From an uncultured Trueperaceae bacterium (GTDB lineage Bacteria > Deinococcota > Deinococci > Deinococcales > Trueperaceae): a stretch of 15,796 nt of DNA. Positions 6,121-12,924 of the stretch are shown here, piece after piece (the first letter of the stretch is position 1; the number at the start of each line of letters is the position of its first letter). Both the position numbers and the translations under genes were made by a program. The stretch lies in contig CALCHY010000144.1 in assembly GCA_937907415.1 (NCBI GenBank), forward strand, positions 1 through 15,796, read 5' to 3'. Under the pieces are notes generated by a model. That model saw nothing but the letters and a program-made list of their open reading frames with translations, did not search any database and was not told where the DNA came from.

Positions 6121-6146
6121 CTGCGGAACGCCCGGGCGTTCCGCAG
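6121..6146 (-). terminator. Perfect 26-bp palindrome with pyrimidine tail (terminator/attenuator candidate)
   Basis: The 26 bases form a perfect palindrome (arms CTGCGGAACGCCC and its complement), giving an 11-bp stem with a CCGG loop in RNA. On the minus strand it is followed by TTCTCTCTCCC, a weak U-rich tract. It sits between repeat A and the HigA start, 54 bases before the ATG, so it may be an attenuator in the higA leader. It could also be a protein-binding operator, which would equally well be a perfect palindrome. Confidence 0.5.
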
Positions 6147-6152
6147 GTGGAG

Positions 6153-6223
6153 CTCTTACCCGGGGTTCATCACCGGTCTTTGCCGGGAGGGGAGTAGCCT
6201 CGGGACTCGAGGGGATGATAGCA
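6153..6223 (-). repeat. Structured ~72-bp repeat, copy A
   Basis: The copy starts 40 bases after the TacA-HTH stop. On the minus strand it reads CTGCTATCAT (an extended -10-like TGNTATNNT), CCCCTCGAGTCCCGAGG, CTACTCCCCTCC, the hairpin CCGG-CAAAGA-CCGG, TGATGA and ACCCCGGGTAAGAG. CCCGAGG and CCCCGGG can pair as an outer stem with one mismatch. Compared with copies B and C, the stem positions change in both arms while TGCTAT, the CCGG-type hairpin position and ATGA-CC are kept. Confidence 0.7.
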
Positions 6224-6263
6224 GGCGGGCTCGGCCGGCACGCGAGGGGCCGCGCGGCCGGGG

Positions 6264-6764
6264 TCAGTAGCCGTGTCCTTGTTCCTGAGCGTCGCGGGTG
6301 AGCTCGTCGAGGACCCGTTGGCGTTCCTGGTCGTCGCGCGCCTTGTAGGCGAGTAGGGAGCCGCGGTCGATGCGCAGGCGGGCGCCCTCGCCATGGTGGT
6401 CAATCTGGCCTTGAGCGAGGAGGCCTTTCACGTAGGACCGGGAGGCGTTGAGCAGCTCGGCGGCCTGGTGGAGGGTGAGTTCCGCGGGCAGCGTGGCGGC
6501 GTCCTGTGGGCGGGGGCGGGCGAGCAGGTCGCGGAGGGCGGGGTTGGGTTCGCCGGGGTTCCGGAGCGACTCGGCGACGCGCCGGCTTTGCTCGGCGTTC
6601 AGGTACATGACTTCGCCGTTGATCACGCGGCGCGCTTGCGCTTCGGCGGCCGCCGTTACGAAGTCGGCGAGGAAGACGTCCGCGTGGGCAGCTGCTTGCG
6701 TGATGAGGTCTCTCTGGGTGGGTGTGAGGCGCAGGGTGAGGCGCGCGGTTTTCGGTTCGCTCAT
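6264..6764 (-). CDS. TacA-type RHH antitoxin fused to an excisionase-like HTH
   Basis: The ATG at 6764 is preceded by a GGAGAGGAG stretch. Residues 7-47 (ARLTLRLTPTQRDLITQAAA) are the DUF1778/TacA ribbon-helix-helix. Residues 55-83 (LNAEQSRRVAESLRNPGEPN, PALRDLLA) match the TacA toxin-neutralising segment with its N-P-x-x-P-N-x-x-L motif. So the antitoxin part looks complete. A second DNA-binding unit follows at residues ~94-143 (AELTLHQAAELLNASRSYVK, LRIDRGSLLAYKAR), ending in a charged helix LDELTRDAQEQGHGY like the tails of HTH antitoxins paired with PIN toxins. At 166 residues it is well above the ~90-100 of TacA. The GNAT acetyltransferase toxin (TacT) that should follow is missing; repeat A and higA come next. 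Confidence 0.8.
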   Translation of the reverse strand: MSEPKTARLTLRLTPTQRDLITQAAAHADVFLADFVTAAAEAQARRVINGEVMYLNAEQSRRVAESLRNPGEPNPALRDLLARPRPQDAATLPAELTLHQAAELLNASRSYVKGLLAQGQIDHHGEGARLRIDRGSLLAYKARDDQERQRVLDELTRDAQEQGHGY

Positions 6765-6824
6765 GGCGGCTCCTCTCCTGGGTCTTGATTGGAACGTGGC
6801 CCGCGGTGTGGGGGTCAGGCCTTT

Positions 6825-6896
6825 GGCTTACCCGAGGCTCATGCACCGGCGCTGGTGCGGGAGGGGGCGCTCGGGGCTACGTGGTGAGGATAGCAA
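6825..6896 (-). repeat. Structured ~72-bp repeat, copy C
   Basis: This is the outermost copy, upstream of the TacA-HTH gene and 18 bases downstream of the stop of a decayed minus-strand frame. On the minus strand it reads TTGCTATCCTCA, CCCCGAGCGCC, CCCTCC, a hairpin GCACC-AGCGCC-GGTGC, ATGA, GCCTCGGGTAAG. The outer stem is CCCGAG/CTCGGG. The central hairpin differs in sequence from copy A (GCACC/GGTGC against CCGG/CCGG) but keeps pairing, which supports a conserved structure. Confidence 0.65.
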
Positions 6897-6913
6897 TGGG
6901 TTCGTGAGGGTTT

Positions 6914-7203
6914 CTAGGGGTCATTGGGTGGCCCAGAAGGGGGGGCGTCGCTGTCGGTTTCGTGGCTGGTTCCGGGGTGATTGCGGAGGGTGAGGGTCCA
7001 CTTGCCGGCGGGGGTGCCGAACTTGACGCGAGTAGGTTCGATGCGGTTCTCGTCAAGGAGGTGGGTCTTACCGTCCAGCCCCGGGCGGTGTGGTTGGGCG
7101 CTTCGCGTAGGCGGTTGCCTGATTCAACTTCCGGAATGGCTTGGCGCGTCCATGGGTGTACGGACTCCTGGTGGCGGTGTACGATTGCTGTCAGGCGCGA
7201 TAG
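6914..7203 (-). pseudogene. Decayed minus-strand coding region of unknown family
   Basis: Two abutting open stretches in different frames look coding. From about 7203 to 7075 the minus strand reads LTAIVHRHQESVHPWTRQAI, then PEVESGNRLREAPNHTARGW. From 7075 to the TAG at 6914 a shifted frame reads DGKTHLLDENRIEPTRVKFG, then TPAGKWTLTLRNHPGT. Composition is balanced and unlike the repetitive Pro/Arg/Ser of neighbouring shadow frames. The start TAIVHR and a later PEVE recall HicB-like antitoxins, but the match is too weak to name. It ends 18 bases before repeat C, the same spacing as higA to repeat B. Together with repeat C it accounts for most of the gap 6765-7243. No intact start codon is seen. 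Confidence 0.35.
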
Positions 7204-7243
7204 TTATGCTTTGTGGGCGACGCGACTTTCTTCGGGGGTTCCA

Positions 7244-9490
7244 ATGAAGCACTTGACTCGTTCTCTTTTGGTCGTTCTCTCTCTCGTGCTGGTGGCCTGT
7301 CAGGGTCCTGGTGTGGTGGGTCCGGGTGTGGATGATCCCGGAGCGCCTGAGGGCGTGATTGTTGGCACGCTTACGGACCGTGCGGGCGTGCCCTTGGTGG
7401 GTGCGCAGGTCACGTTGGGGGGCGGGAGTGTCAGCGCGGCCGGGTTGACGACTGTCGCCGTGGATTTGGTTTTCACTAACGTTCGGGGCGAGTTCGCTTT
7501 CAACGTGGGCGAGGAGGGGGAGTACACCCTTACGAGTCTTCTTGATGATCAGGGAGCGTTCGCGCGCGTCTTGGTTACGCGGGGTGCGGATGGCAAGCTC
7601 GTCTCGGGCGCCGTGAGTTTGCAGGCGGTTGAGTTAGGGGCGGTGGCGGGCCGTATTGCCGGTAAGGGGGCGGGTGCGTGGGCGTATTTGTTGGGCACGA
7701 GTTTCCTGGCCAGCACTGATGCCGATGGCGCGTTCGTGATCTCGCGCGTGCCTGCGGGCACGTATCAACTGGCGCCTGGCCTTCTGGGTGCGACAGGTGC
7801 GCCGGTGTCCGTGACGGTTGAGGCGGGCAAGCTCACGACCGTCGCTGCTCCGCTGGTGTTAGGTCCGGTCATCACCGGCGTCGAGCCTAGCGGCTTCTCG
7901 ACCTGGGGGCGCGCCTGGGACACGGGCTCTGATACACCGAGTGAGGTGGTTATCCGGGGGAGCGGCTTCGGTGATGAGGTGGGGTTGTCGCAGCTACGTT
8001 ACGCCGGTTGGGAGCTCTCGAACGCCGTGCTTTCCTGGTCCGACGATGAGATCGTCTTGAGTACGCGCCACGACTGGGGACGCAACCGCACGGTTGACTT
8101 TGAAGAGTTGCGCTTCTCGTTCGCGTCAGTGACCGGATCTGCGCTCTCCAATGTCGGGGGCATCGTGAGCGGGTACGGGAGTACATTTGAATGTCTCCCT
8201 GCTGTTCATAACGAGGGTTGGGTGGGGATCGCTCCACGGGTCTTCTGGGATACCCGGGTTAGGGGCGCCGAGGTTGCCTTCACGGTCTTCAACGGCAGCG
8301 CGCGTAGCGGGCCTGGTGGCGCGATGGTCAGCGTCATCACGACGGACGACGATGGTTGTGCGGCGGCGTACATAGAGGCTGACGCCAACGCGCGCCTCCC
8401 GGTCGTCGCCGAGGTCAGCTTCCACGGCGCAACGCTGGAGCCGCTGGTAGTCGGCAATGGCGCGTACTTAGAGCTTGACAGCTACTACGTGGAGCCGGGC
8501 CCGAACGTGGTTCAGGGTCAACTCCTGCTGTGGGAGACCGGCGAGCCGATGGATGACGATGGCAACTACACGGCGGGCATGAGCTGCATGTACCGCGGTG
8601 TGAAAGTCGAGGTTCCGATAAGCCTCGATAACGAGGGCCGGTTCTCGGTGCCGCTAGAAGTCTCCGATGAGCCGTGGTGCGATCATCTGGTCATCAAGTA
8701 CCGAGGTGTGGAAGTTTCGGGTGCATCTCTTTCCGTGATTTCCGAGCCTGAGACGCAGTACGTGGCGGCCACCACGAGTGCTTATTCGCCCGTTGCCAGT
8801 GCACACCTTCAGCCTGGCTGGAGCGCTCGCTTCGAGGTTGAGGTTGACGCCACCGTCGCGAACGCTGGGGCGGCGCTCTACCTCGAGCTCAGTCAGGACC
8901 TCCCAACGGAAGTAGTTTGGCGAGGGGCAGCCTATTACAGCGCAAGCAGAGAGCGCTTCAGCGCAACTCCTATGGGGCCCGCATCAGAGGGCCAACTACA
9001 ACCCAGTTCTATCGATGTGTTAATAACATGCCGCGGTTCTTGTGTGATCGTGGACTCGACAACTGCCACTGCGGTGGTGACCGTTACGAACCCGTACGAG
9101 TACGACTACTTCTTCGACCTCTACGCTTACACCGAGGCCTTCAATGACCTGAGCGAACCCATGAACGACTCTCGCGCGGGCGCCGAGCTCTTCTCCTTGA
9201 CCGAGGGTGCGAGCGGCGCCCTCGAGACCATCGGGGACGTGGACTATTACCAGGTTAGCCTTGACGGGCCTTCTTCCGGGATTCTGGACCTCTATACTTC
9301 CGGATTTGTTGAGGCGGTTGTCTTCGTTGAAGACGCATCTGGCTTAACAGAGCATGGGCCGTATTACCCTGGCGACCATTTCGACGTTCTAGCCGGGGAT
9401 TACTTGCGGGTTCAAGCGGTGGGGGACGTCGCGGCGGCGTCCGCAAACAGCGCTTATTACCTCTACCTCGTGAGCCACGCCGGCTGGTAG
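7244..9490 (+). CDS. Large lipoprotein with regulatory-like, IPT/TIG and PPC-like domains
   Basis: The ATG at 7244 starts a lipoprotein signal peptide, MKHLTRSLLVVLSLVLVAC, with lipobox LVAC and lipidated Cys19. An in-frame open stretch further upstream has no signal and is not used. The mature part has two carboxypeptidase-regulatory-like beta domains (about residues 36-97, GVIVGTLTDRAGVPLVGAQV, and 132-180, DGAFVISRVPAGTYQL), an IPT/TIG-like domain (about 206-285, VITGVEPSGFS...VVIRGSGFGDEVG) and a large central region I do not recognise. The final ~108 residues contain GALETIGDVDYYQVSL, typical of pre-peptidase C-terminal (PPC) domains. There is no catalytic motif. It is probably an outer-surface adhesion or scaffold protein. 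The Shine-Dalgarno is weak (GGGGG). It stands alone, with no same-strand neighbour close by. Confidence 0.8.
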   Translation: MKHLTRSLLVVLSLVLVACQGPGVVGPGVDDPGAPEGVIVGTLTDRAGVPLVGAQVTLGGGSVSAAGLTTVAVDLVFTNVRGEFAFNVGEEGEYTLTSLLDDQGAFARVLVTRGADGKLVSGAVSLQAVELGAVAGRIAGKGAGAWAYLLGTSFLASTDADGAFVISRVPAGTYQLAPGLLGATGAPVSVTVEAGKLTTVAAPLVLGPVITGVEPSGFSTWGRAWDTGSDTPSEVVIRGSGFGDEVGLSQLRYAGWELSNAVLSWSDDEIVLSTRHDWGRNRTVDFEELRFSFASVTGSALSNVGGIVSGYGSTFECLPAVHNEGWVGIAPRVFWDTRVRGAEVAFTVFNGSARSGPGGAMVSVITTDDDGCAAAYIEADANARLPVVAEVSFHGATLEPLVVGNGAYLELDSYYVEPGPNVVQGQLLLWETGEPMDDDGNYTAGMSCMYRGVKVEVPISLDNEGRFSVPLEVSDEPWCDHLVIKYRGVEVSGASLSVISEPETQYVAATTSAYSPVASAHLQPGWSARFEVEVDATVANAGAALYLELSQDLPTEVVWRGAAYYSASRERFSATPMGPASEGQLQPSSIDVLITCRGSCVIVDSTTATAVVTVTNPYEYDYFFDLYAYTEAFNDLSEPMNDSRAGAELFSLTEGASGALETIGDVDYYQVSLDGPSSGILDLYTSGFVEAVVFVEDASGLTEHGPYYPGDHFDVLAGDYLRVQAVGDVAAASANSAYYLYLVSHAGW

Positions 9491-9857
9491 GTCTGTGAGT
9501 AGCTGGTCCGGGACCGGCTGCCAGGCTGGTACCGGTGCTCTTCTTGGTTCATGGCTCGCGAATCGCATTGCCGTTCGATTGATGACTGGCATGCACTTCC
9601 CGGGATTTGCCTGAGCCTTGAAGAGGCCGGCATTTGCCTGGCGCACTGGAATGGCGTGACTAGAAGCCTGCCAGCCGCATTTGGGCGTGGCTTTTGTCCC
9701 CGGCAGAATGGGAATAGAACGCAGTAGTGTGCCCACCACTTCAGGACGGTGCGGAAAGCGGCTTCATCACTGGCCCCCAATGGCTAATGCGCCGCGCCAG
9801 CTTAAGGGCGCTGATGCGTGAGCCGAGGACCACCGCACCCCTGTTCGCCAGTAGCTG
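9491..9857. other. Intergenic region without a supported gene
   Basis: After the lipoprotein stop there is a short GGTCC-G-GGACC palindrome (about 9508-9518) without a T-tract, and ATTTGCCTG occurs twice about 30 bases apart near 9604-9640. A minus-strand frame (GASDEAAFRTVLKWWAHYC near 9775) looks briefly coding but lacks support beyond that. I see no RNA gene. Confidence 0.3.
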
Positions 9858-10460
9858 CTACGAGTCCGCGATTGGGCTACGGCCCGTGCTGGTTTGGCGA
9901 TCGAGCGTGCGGTACACGGTGGGCCGTGAGATGGAGAACAGCTCGGCCAGATCGCTGACCGAGTAGTAGCCGGTGTCGTACATGCGCCTGAGCTCCTGCT
10001 GCTGCCGCGTCGACAGCTTGGGCCTGCGGCCCTTCAGTTTGCCTTTGGCTCGTGCGATGGCCATGCCCTCGCGGGTGCGCATGCGGATGAGGTCGGCTTC
10101 GAACTCGGCGAAGGTGGCGAGGATGTTGAAGAAGAGCTTGCCCATGGGGTCGTTGGGGTCATGAACACTGGCGCCGATCTGGAGCTTCACTCCGTTGGCT
10201 GCGAGGTTGTCGCCGATGGCGCGCGCGTCGGGCACGGATCTCGCCAGGCGGTCGAGCTTAGGCACCACCAGCGTGTCGCCCTTGCGAGTGGCGGCGAGTG
10301 CCTGGTCGAGGCCGGGGCGGGCGCGGTTGGTGCCGGTGAAGCCGTGGTCGGTGTAGATGCGCTCGGCCGCCACGCCAAGATTTAATAGCGCATGCTTCTG
10401 GGCGGCGAGGTCCTGCTTGTCGGTGGAGCAGCGGGCGTAGCCGATGAGGGTGGGCGCCAT
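9858..10460 (-). CDS. Serine resolvase/invertase (Tn3 resolvase type)
   Basis: The start is the ATG at 10460 (MAPTLIGYARCSTDKQDLAA); the open frame continues upstream but its sequence is not resolvase-like. The 200-residue size is normal for the small serine recombinases. Ser12 in YARCSTDKQ is the nucleophile, with the arginine cluster KLDRLARS at residues 68-75 and the E-helix region FAEFEADLIRMRTREGMAIA. A helix-turn-helix DNA-binding domain lies at ~150-190 (LSTRQQQELRRMYDTGYYSV, LFSISRPTVYRTL). A TACACT lies 5 bases before the ATG, so the transcript may be nearly leaderless. ATGCG-9-CGCAT (10459-10477) overlaps it. No transposase of the Tn3 type is present, so this is a stand-alone recombinase, possibly a remnant of a transposon or plasmid resolution system. 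Confidence 0.9.
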   Translation of the reverse strand: MAPTLIGYARCSTDKQDLAAQKHALLNLGVAAERIYTDHGFTGTNRARPGLDQALAATRKGDTLVVPKLDRLARSVPDARAIGDNLAANGVKLQIGASVHDPNDPMGKLFFNILATFAEFEADLIRMRTREGMAIARAKGKLKGRRPKLSTRQQQELRRMYDTGYYSVSDLAELFSISRPTVYRTLDRQTSTGRSPIADS

Positions 10461-11036
10461 GCGTGAGTGTATCGCATGACGCCCCTTCACTGAGAATGTT
10501 ATCGGACCACCTATGTGAGACGCACTGCGCCTCGCCAAACTCGTGTTTGGGCCCTTGTTGGCGGAGCGTCCGTTGAGCGGTCCCCTAACGGGCGCTATGG
10601 AAATGCCCATGCTCTGACCGAGGTTGACAATCTCCCAAGGGCGGGTTTGCCATCTATCGCTTGAGCGGCTCAGCGTGCTGGCTTTCGAGATTGGCCAGCG
10701 GCGGCTACGAGACCGCACAGTAGTGAACATGGACGAGAACGCCTCCGGGGAAGACCTTCCGTAGTGAGCATGTCATACGCGGCATACTGCGATTGGAGGT
10801 AAATCCGTGCCTCTACCAAAGGCGAGCGGTTTGCCCTTCGTCCCGGTCCCGCCCGGGATTCGGTGGAGGTCCTGCGCCAAAGTGGAGAGGAGTCATCAAG
10901 AAACGTAGGTAGCGGCGCGGTCGCGACCCTTGACTCTCCCGTTGGACGCTTTCCGGCTTCTGAGCGAGGATGACTTCCAGGCCCTATAAGGCATGGCGCA
11001 GGACGCGAGGCGAGTAGCGGCCGAGCTGAGTTCCGT
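10461..11036. other. Long gap without a supported gene
   Basis: I find no convincing gene here. On the plus strand a short stretch before a TAA at about 10986 reads LPLDAFRLLSEDDFQAL and could be the tail of a lost gene; a 33-codon frame with GGAGG and a GTG start lies near 10796-10909 but looks random. The segment next to the resolvase would be the natural place for a res recombination site, but I cannot delimit subsites by eye. Confidence 0.3.
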
Positions 11037-11573
11037 TCACCGCGCTGTGCGGGAACGCCCGGATGCGGGCACATGACCCTGCATCATGCGCGTTTCCCGC
11101 TTGGTGAACCTGGGGGTGCCGTTGTCCGGTTCGCAGAGGGGGTCAGAGAAGACGAAGCTACCTGACCAGGTGCGTCCCTGGATGGTGCACTGCATGGAGA
11201 TGGACCAGGCGTGATAGCCGTACCGGAAGCACTTCACTTCCACCAGGTCAGCGCTGCGGCAGTAGATCGTCCGGTAGGCGGAAGAGCCGAAGCCCTCGAA
11301 TGCCGCTGGACGTAGGTGGGTGTCACCGCTATTGGGGCCGACTGAAAAGTTGACAATCTCGGTCTTTGGTTCTGGAGGGGCAAGCTCCACGTGTCGAAGG
11401 AGCCGGGGCCGGTCGGATGCGCTCATTGCAGACGGGTCGGTGCCAAGGTTGGAGCGCTCAAGGGCGAAGGTCACGCCGCCCATGGCCACGAGGCATGACC
11501 TATTGGTGTGGCTCAGGTGGGCTCTTCCACTGCTCCTGGCGGGAGCGATCTTGTGGCAACTGCTCGCCAACAC
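11037..11573 (-). CDS. Hypothetical protein, possibly degenerate
   Basis: A 178-codon frame, with alternative starts at 11483 (MGGVTFALERSN) and near 11426 (MSASDRP). The C-terminal two thirds (IVNFSVGPNSGDTHLRPAAF, YGYHAWSISMQCTIQGRTWS, PLCEPDNGTPRF) has the composition and cysteine spacing of an exported beta-rich domain. The N-terminal part has no signal peptide, and the first ~50 residues look non-coding. So this may be a gene that lost its original 5' end. No Shine-Dalgarno is apparent at any start. No family is recognised. Confidence 0.4.
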   Translation of the reverse strand: MLASSCHKIAPARSSGRAHLSHTNRSCLVAMGGVTFALERSNLGTDPSAMSASDRPRLLRHVELAPPEPKTEIVNFSVGPNSGDTHLRPAAFEGFGSSAYRTIYCRSADLVEVKCFRYGYHAWSISMQCTIQGRTWSGSFVFSDPLCEPDNGTPRFTKRETRMMQGHVPASGRSRTAR

Positions 11574-11650
11574 TGGACCGTAACGCGGCCACCCATCGTT
11601 CAGTTACGTTGACGCACATCCACTACAGAACGGCGCTCGCTAACGAAAGG

Positions 11651-11688
11651 CTCGCCTCCCGCCCGGGAGAACCCGGGCGGGAGGCGAG
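11651..11688. terminator. 17-bp perfect stem-loop, terminator of the lipoprotein operon
   Basis: CTCGCCTCCCGCCCGGG (11651-11667) and its exact complement (11672-11688) flank a 4-base loop (AGAA on plus, TTCT on minus). It begins 35 bases after the stop of the minus-strand lipoprotein gene. A short CCTTTCGTT follows on the minus strand and a TGCGTTTGC on the plus strand, so termination, if intrinsic, is U-poor. No plus-strand gene ends close upstream. Confidence 0.6.
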
Positions 11689-11722
11689 TGGCTTGCGTTT
11701 GCTCAAGGATGCAGCTTGGCCC

Positions 11723-12916
11723 CTACGGTAGGCCCGGAATCGTCAACTCCAGGAAGAAGTCGGCGATCGGGAAGTCTGGGCGGTCCGCGAACGTCAGCAG
11801 TAGCGGCACGGTGTTCGCGTAGCCGTAGAGGACGTCCATGTCGAGGCTGCCGGTGATGTCGACGTACTTGCGGCCCACGGTCAGCTTCGCCGAGTCGAAC
11901 TCGATGGCGGACGGCCGCGCGAGCTCGCCGTCTTCGCCCGTTACGCCCCATTCGAACGAGAGCCCGATCCCGCTATCGGCCTGGCCGGCGTGCAGGTCGA
12001 ACGAGCCGTTGAAGGGGCCCTCGATGCCGTTCAGCTGGCAGCTCTCGGCGCTGCGGGTCACGGCGCCGGCGGTGAAGTCGGCGGCGGCGGAGAAGGGAAC
12101 GCGCAGCGATCCGCTCGCGACGCTCCCCTTGAGGCTGATGGCGATGGTCTCGTCCGCAGAGTGGTCGAACGCGAAGCTCTCGAGCTCGATGACCTGCGAG
12201 CCGCTGCGGAATGATCCTGAGGCGGTCACGGTCCGGTACTCGAGCAGTCGTCCGCAGGAAGTCTCGGCCCACGTCTGCTCGACGTCGAGGTGGATTATCT
12301 CGTTGCCACTCTGCTTGGCGTTCAGGGTGATGCGGCTGGGAACGTCCAGCTCCTGGTCCACCAGGAAGTAGGGCAGGTAGAGGCCTTGCGTGGGCACGTA
12401 GGGCACGTACGGGAAATTGACCTGGTGGTCGTAGGTCTTGGCCCTCACGATGCCGTGCCAGTCGAGGCGCACCTCCACCGGGTCGCCGCTTTCCGCGTGC
12501 GACCAGCTGACGATGAGGGATTCGGCGGGCTGGGCGTCGTAGGTGAAAGCGTTGCTTGCCTCGTCGTAAGTGTAGGTCCCTGAAGCCAGCCGCATGTTCG
12601 TGGGCTCCCACTCCTCCGCGTACTCGTAGACCATCAGGAAGATGCCGGGGAAGAAGCTGACGTGCGCCTCGGAGTCGAGCCCACAGTACCCGCAGTCGGG
12701 GAAGCCGCCGGCGTCGGTGAAGGTAGAGTTGCTGGCGATGCCGCTGGCTACCGACACGAAGTCGGCCATCAGGGCGTTCAGCCCGCCCACCGCCTCCTCG
12801 AAGGTGGCGCGCTCCGGCGGGGGCGTGCCGCCGCCAGGGCCGTCGGAATTATCGCAGCTGACGAGCAGCAGAGTTAGAGCGAGGGTTACGAGGATGCCGA
12901 GTGGACGTCTGAACAT
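11723..12916 (-). CDS. Hypothetical lipoprotein (397 aa), second gene of operon
   Basis: The ATG at 12916 follows a perfect AGGAGG, and the product begins MFRRPLGILVTLALTLLLVS with lipobox LVSC (Cys21), so it is exported and lipid-anchored. The mature protein starts with a Gly/Pro linker (DNSDGPGGGTPPPE). Then come an alpha-helical start (FEEAVGGLNALMADFVSVAS), a Cys pair in DCGYCGL, and a long beta-rich body with repeated self-similar strands (SGSFRSGSQVIELESFAFDH, NGSFDLHAGQADSG) up to LELTIPGLP. Two later cysteines (SCGRL, ESCQLNG) may form a disulfide. I do not recognise the family; no enzyme motif is seen. It is 8 bases downstream of the preceding lipoprotein gene, whose TAG is part of this gene's ribosome-binding site. 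Confidence 0.75.
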   Translation of the reverse strand: MFRRPLGILVTLALTLLLVSCDNSDGPGGGTPPPERATFEEAVGGLNALMADFVSVASGIASNSTFTDAGGFPDCGYCGLDSEAHVSFFPGIFLMVYEYAEEWEPTNMRLASGTYTYDEASNAFTYDAQPAESLIVSWSHAESGDPVEVRLDWHGIVRAKTYDHQVNFPYVPYVPTQGLYLPYFLVDQELDVPSRITLNAKQSGNEIIHLDVEQTWAETSCGRLLEYRTVTASGSFRSGSQVIELESFAFDHSADETIAISLKGSVASGSLRVPFSAAADFTAGAVTRSAESCQLNGIEGPFNGSFDLHAGQADSGIGLSFEWGVTGEDGELARPSAIEFDSAKLTVGRKYVDITGSLDMDVLYGYANTVPLLLTFADRPDFPIADFFLELTIPGLP

Positions 12917-12924
12917 GACGCCTC

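Noticed and set aside
6153..6223. RTGATGA motif (C-box-like) on the minus strand in copies A and B, suggesting a C/D-box RNA
   Set aside because: Bacteria have no C/D-box guide RNAs, there is no D box at the right place, and copy C lacks the motif.
5557..6896. Repeats as classical integron attC sites
   Set aside because: No GTTRRRY core at the 3' end and no RYYYAAC at the 5' end of any copy, and no integron integrase in the window. A non-classical cassette element is still possible.
6962..7243. In-frame N-terminal extension of the large lipoprotein
   Set aside because: A clear lipoprotein signal peptide starts at 7244, and the extension has no conserved character and overlaps coding-like sequence on the other strand.
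10808..10909. 33-codon frame with GGAGG and a GTG start
   Set aside because: Composition looks random and there is no context for a gene.
11482..11583. 33-residue plus-strand ORF with one strong hydrophobic helix (LLVWLRWALPLLLAGAILWQ)
   Set aside because: No ribosome-binding site, antisense to the 5' part of a minus-strand frame, and no neighbour to support it. It could be real if the minus-strand gene starts further in.
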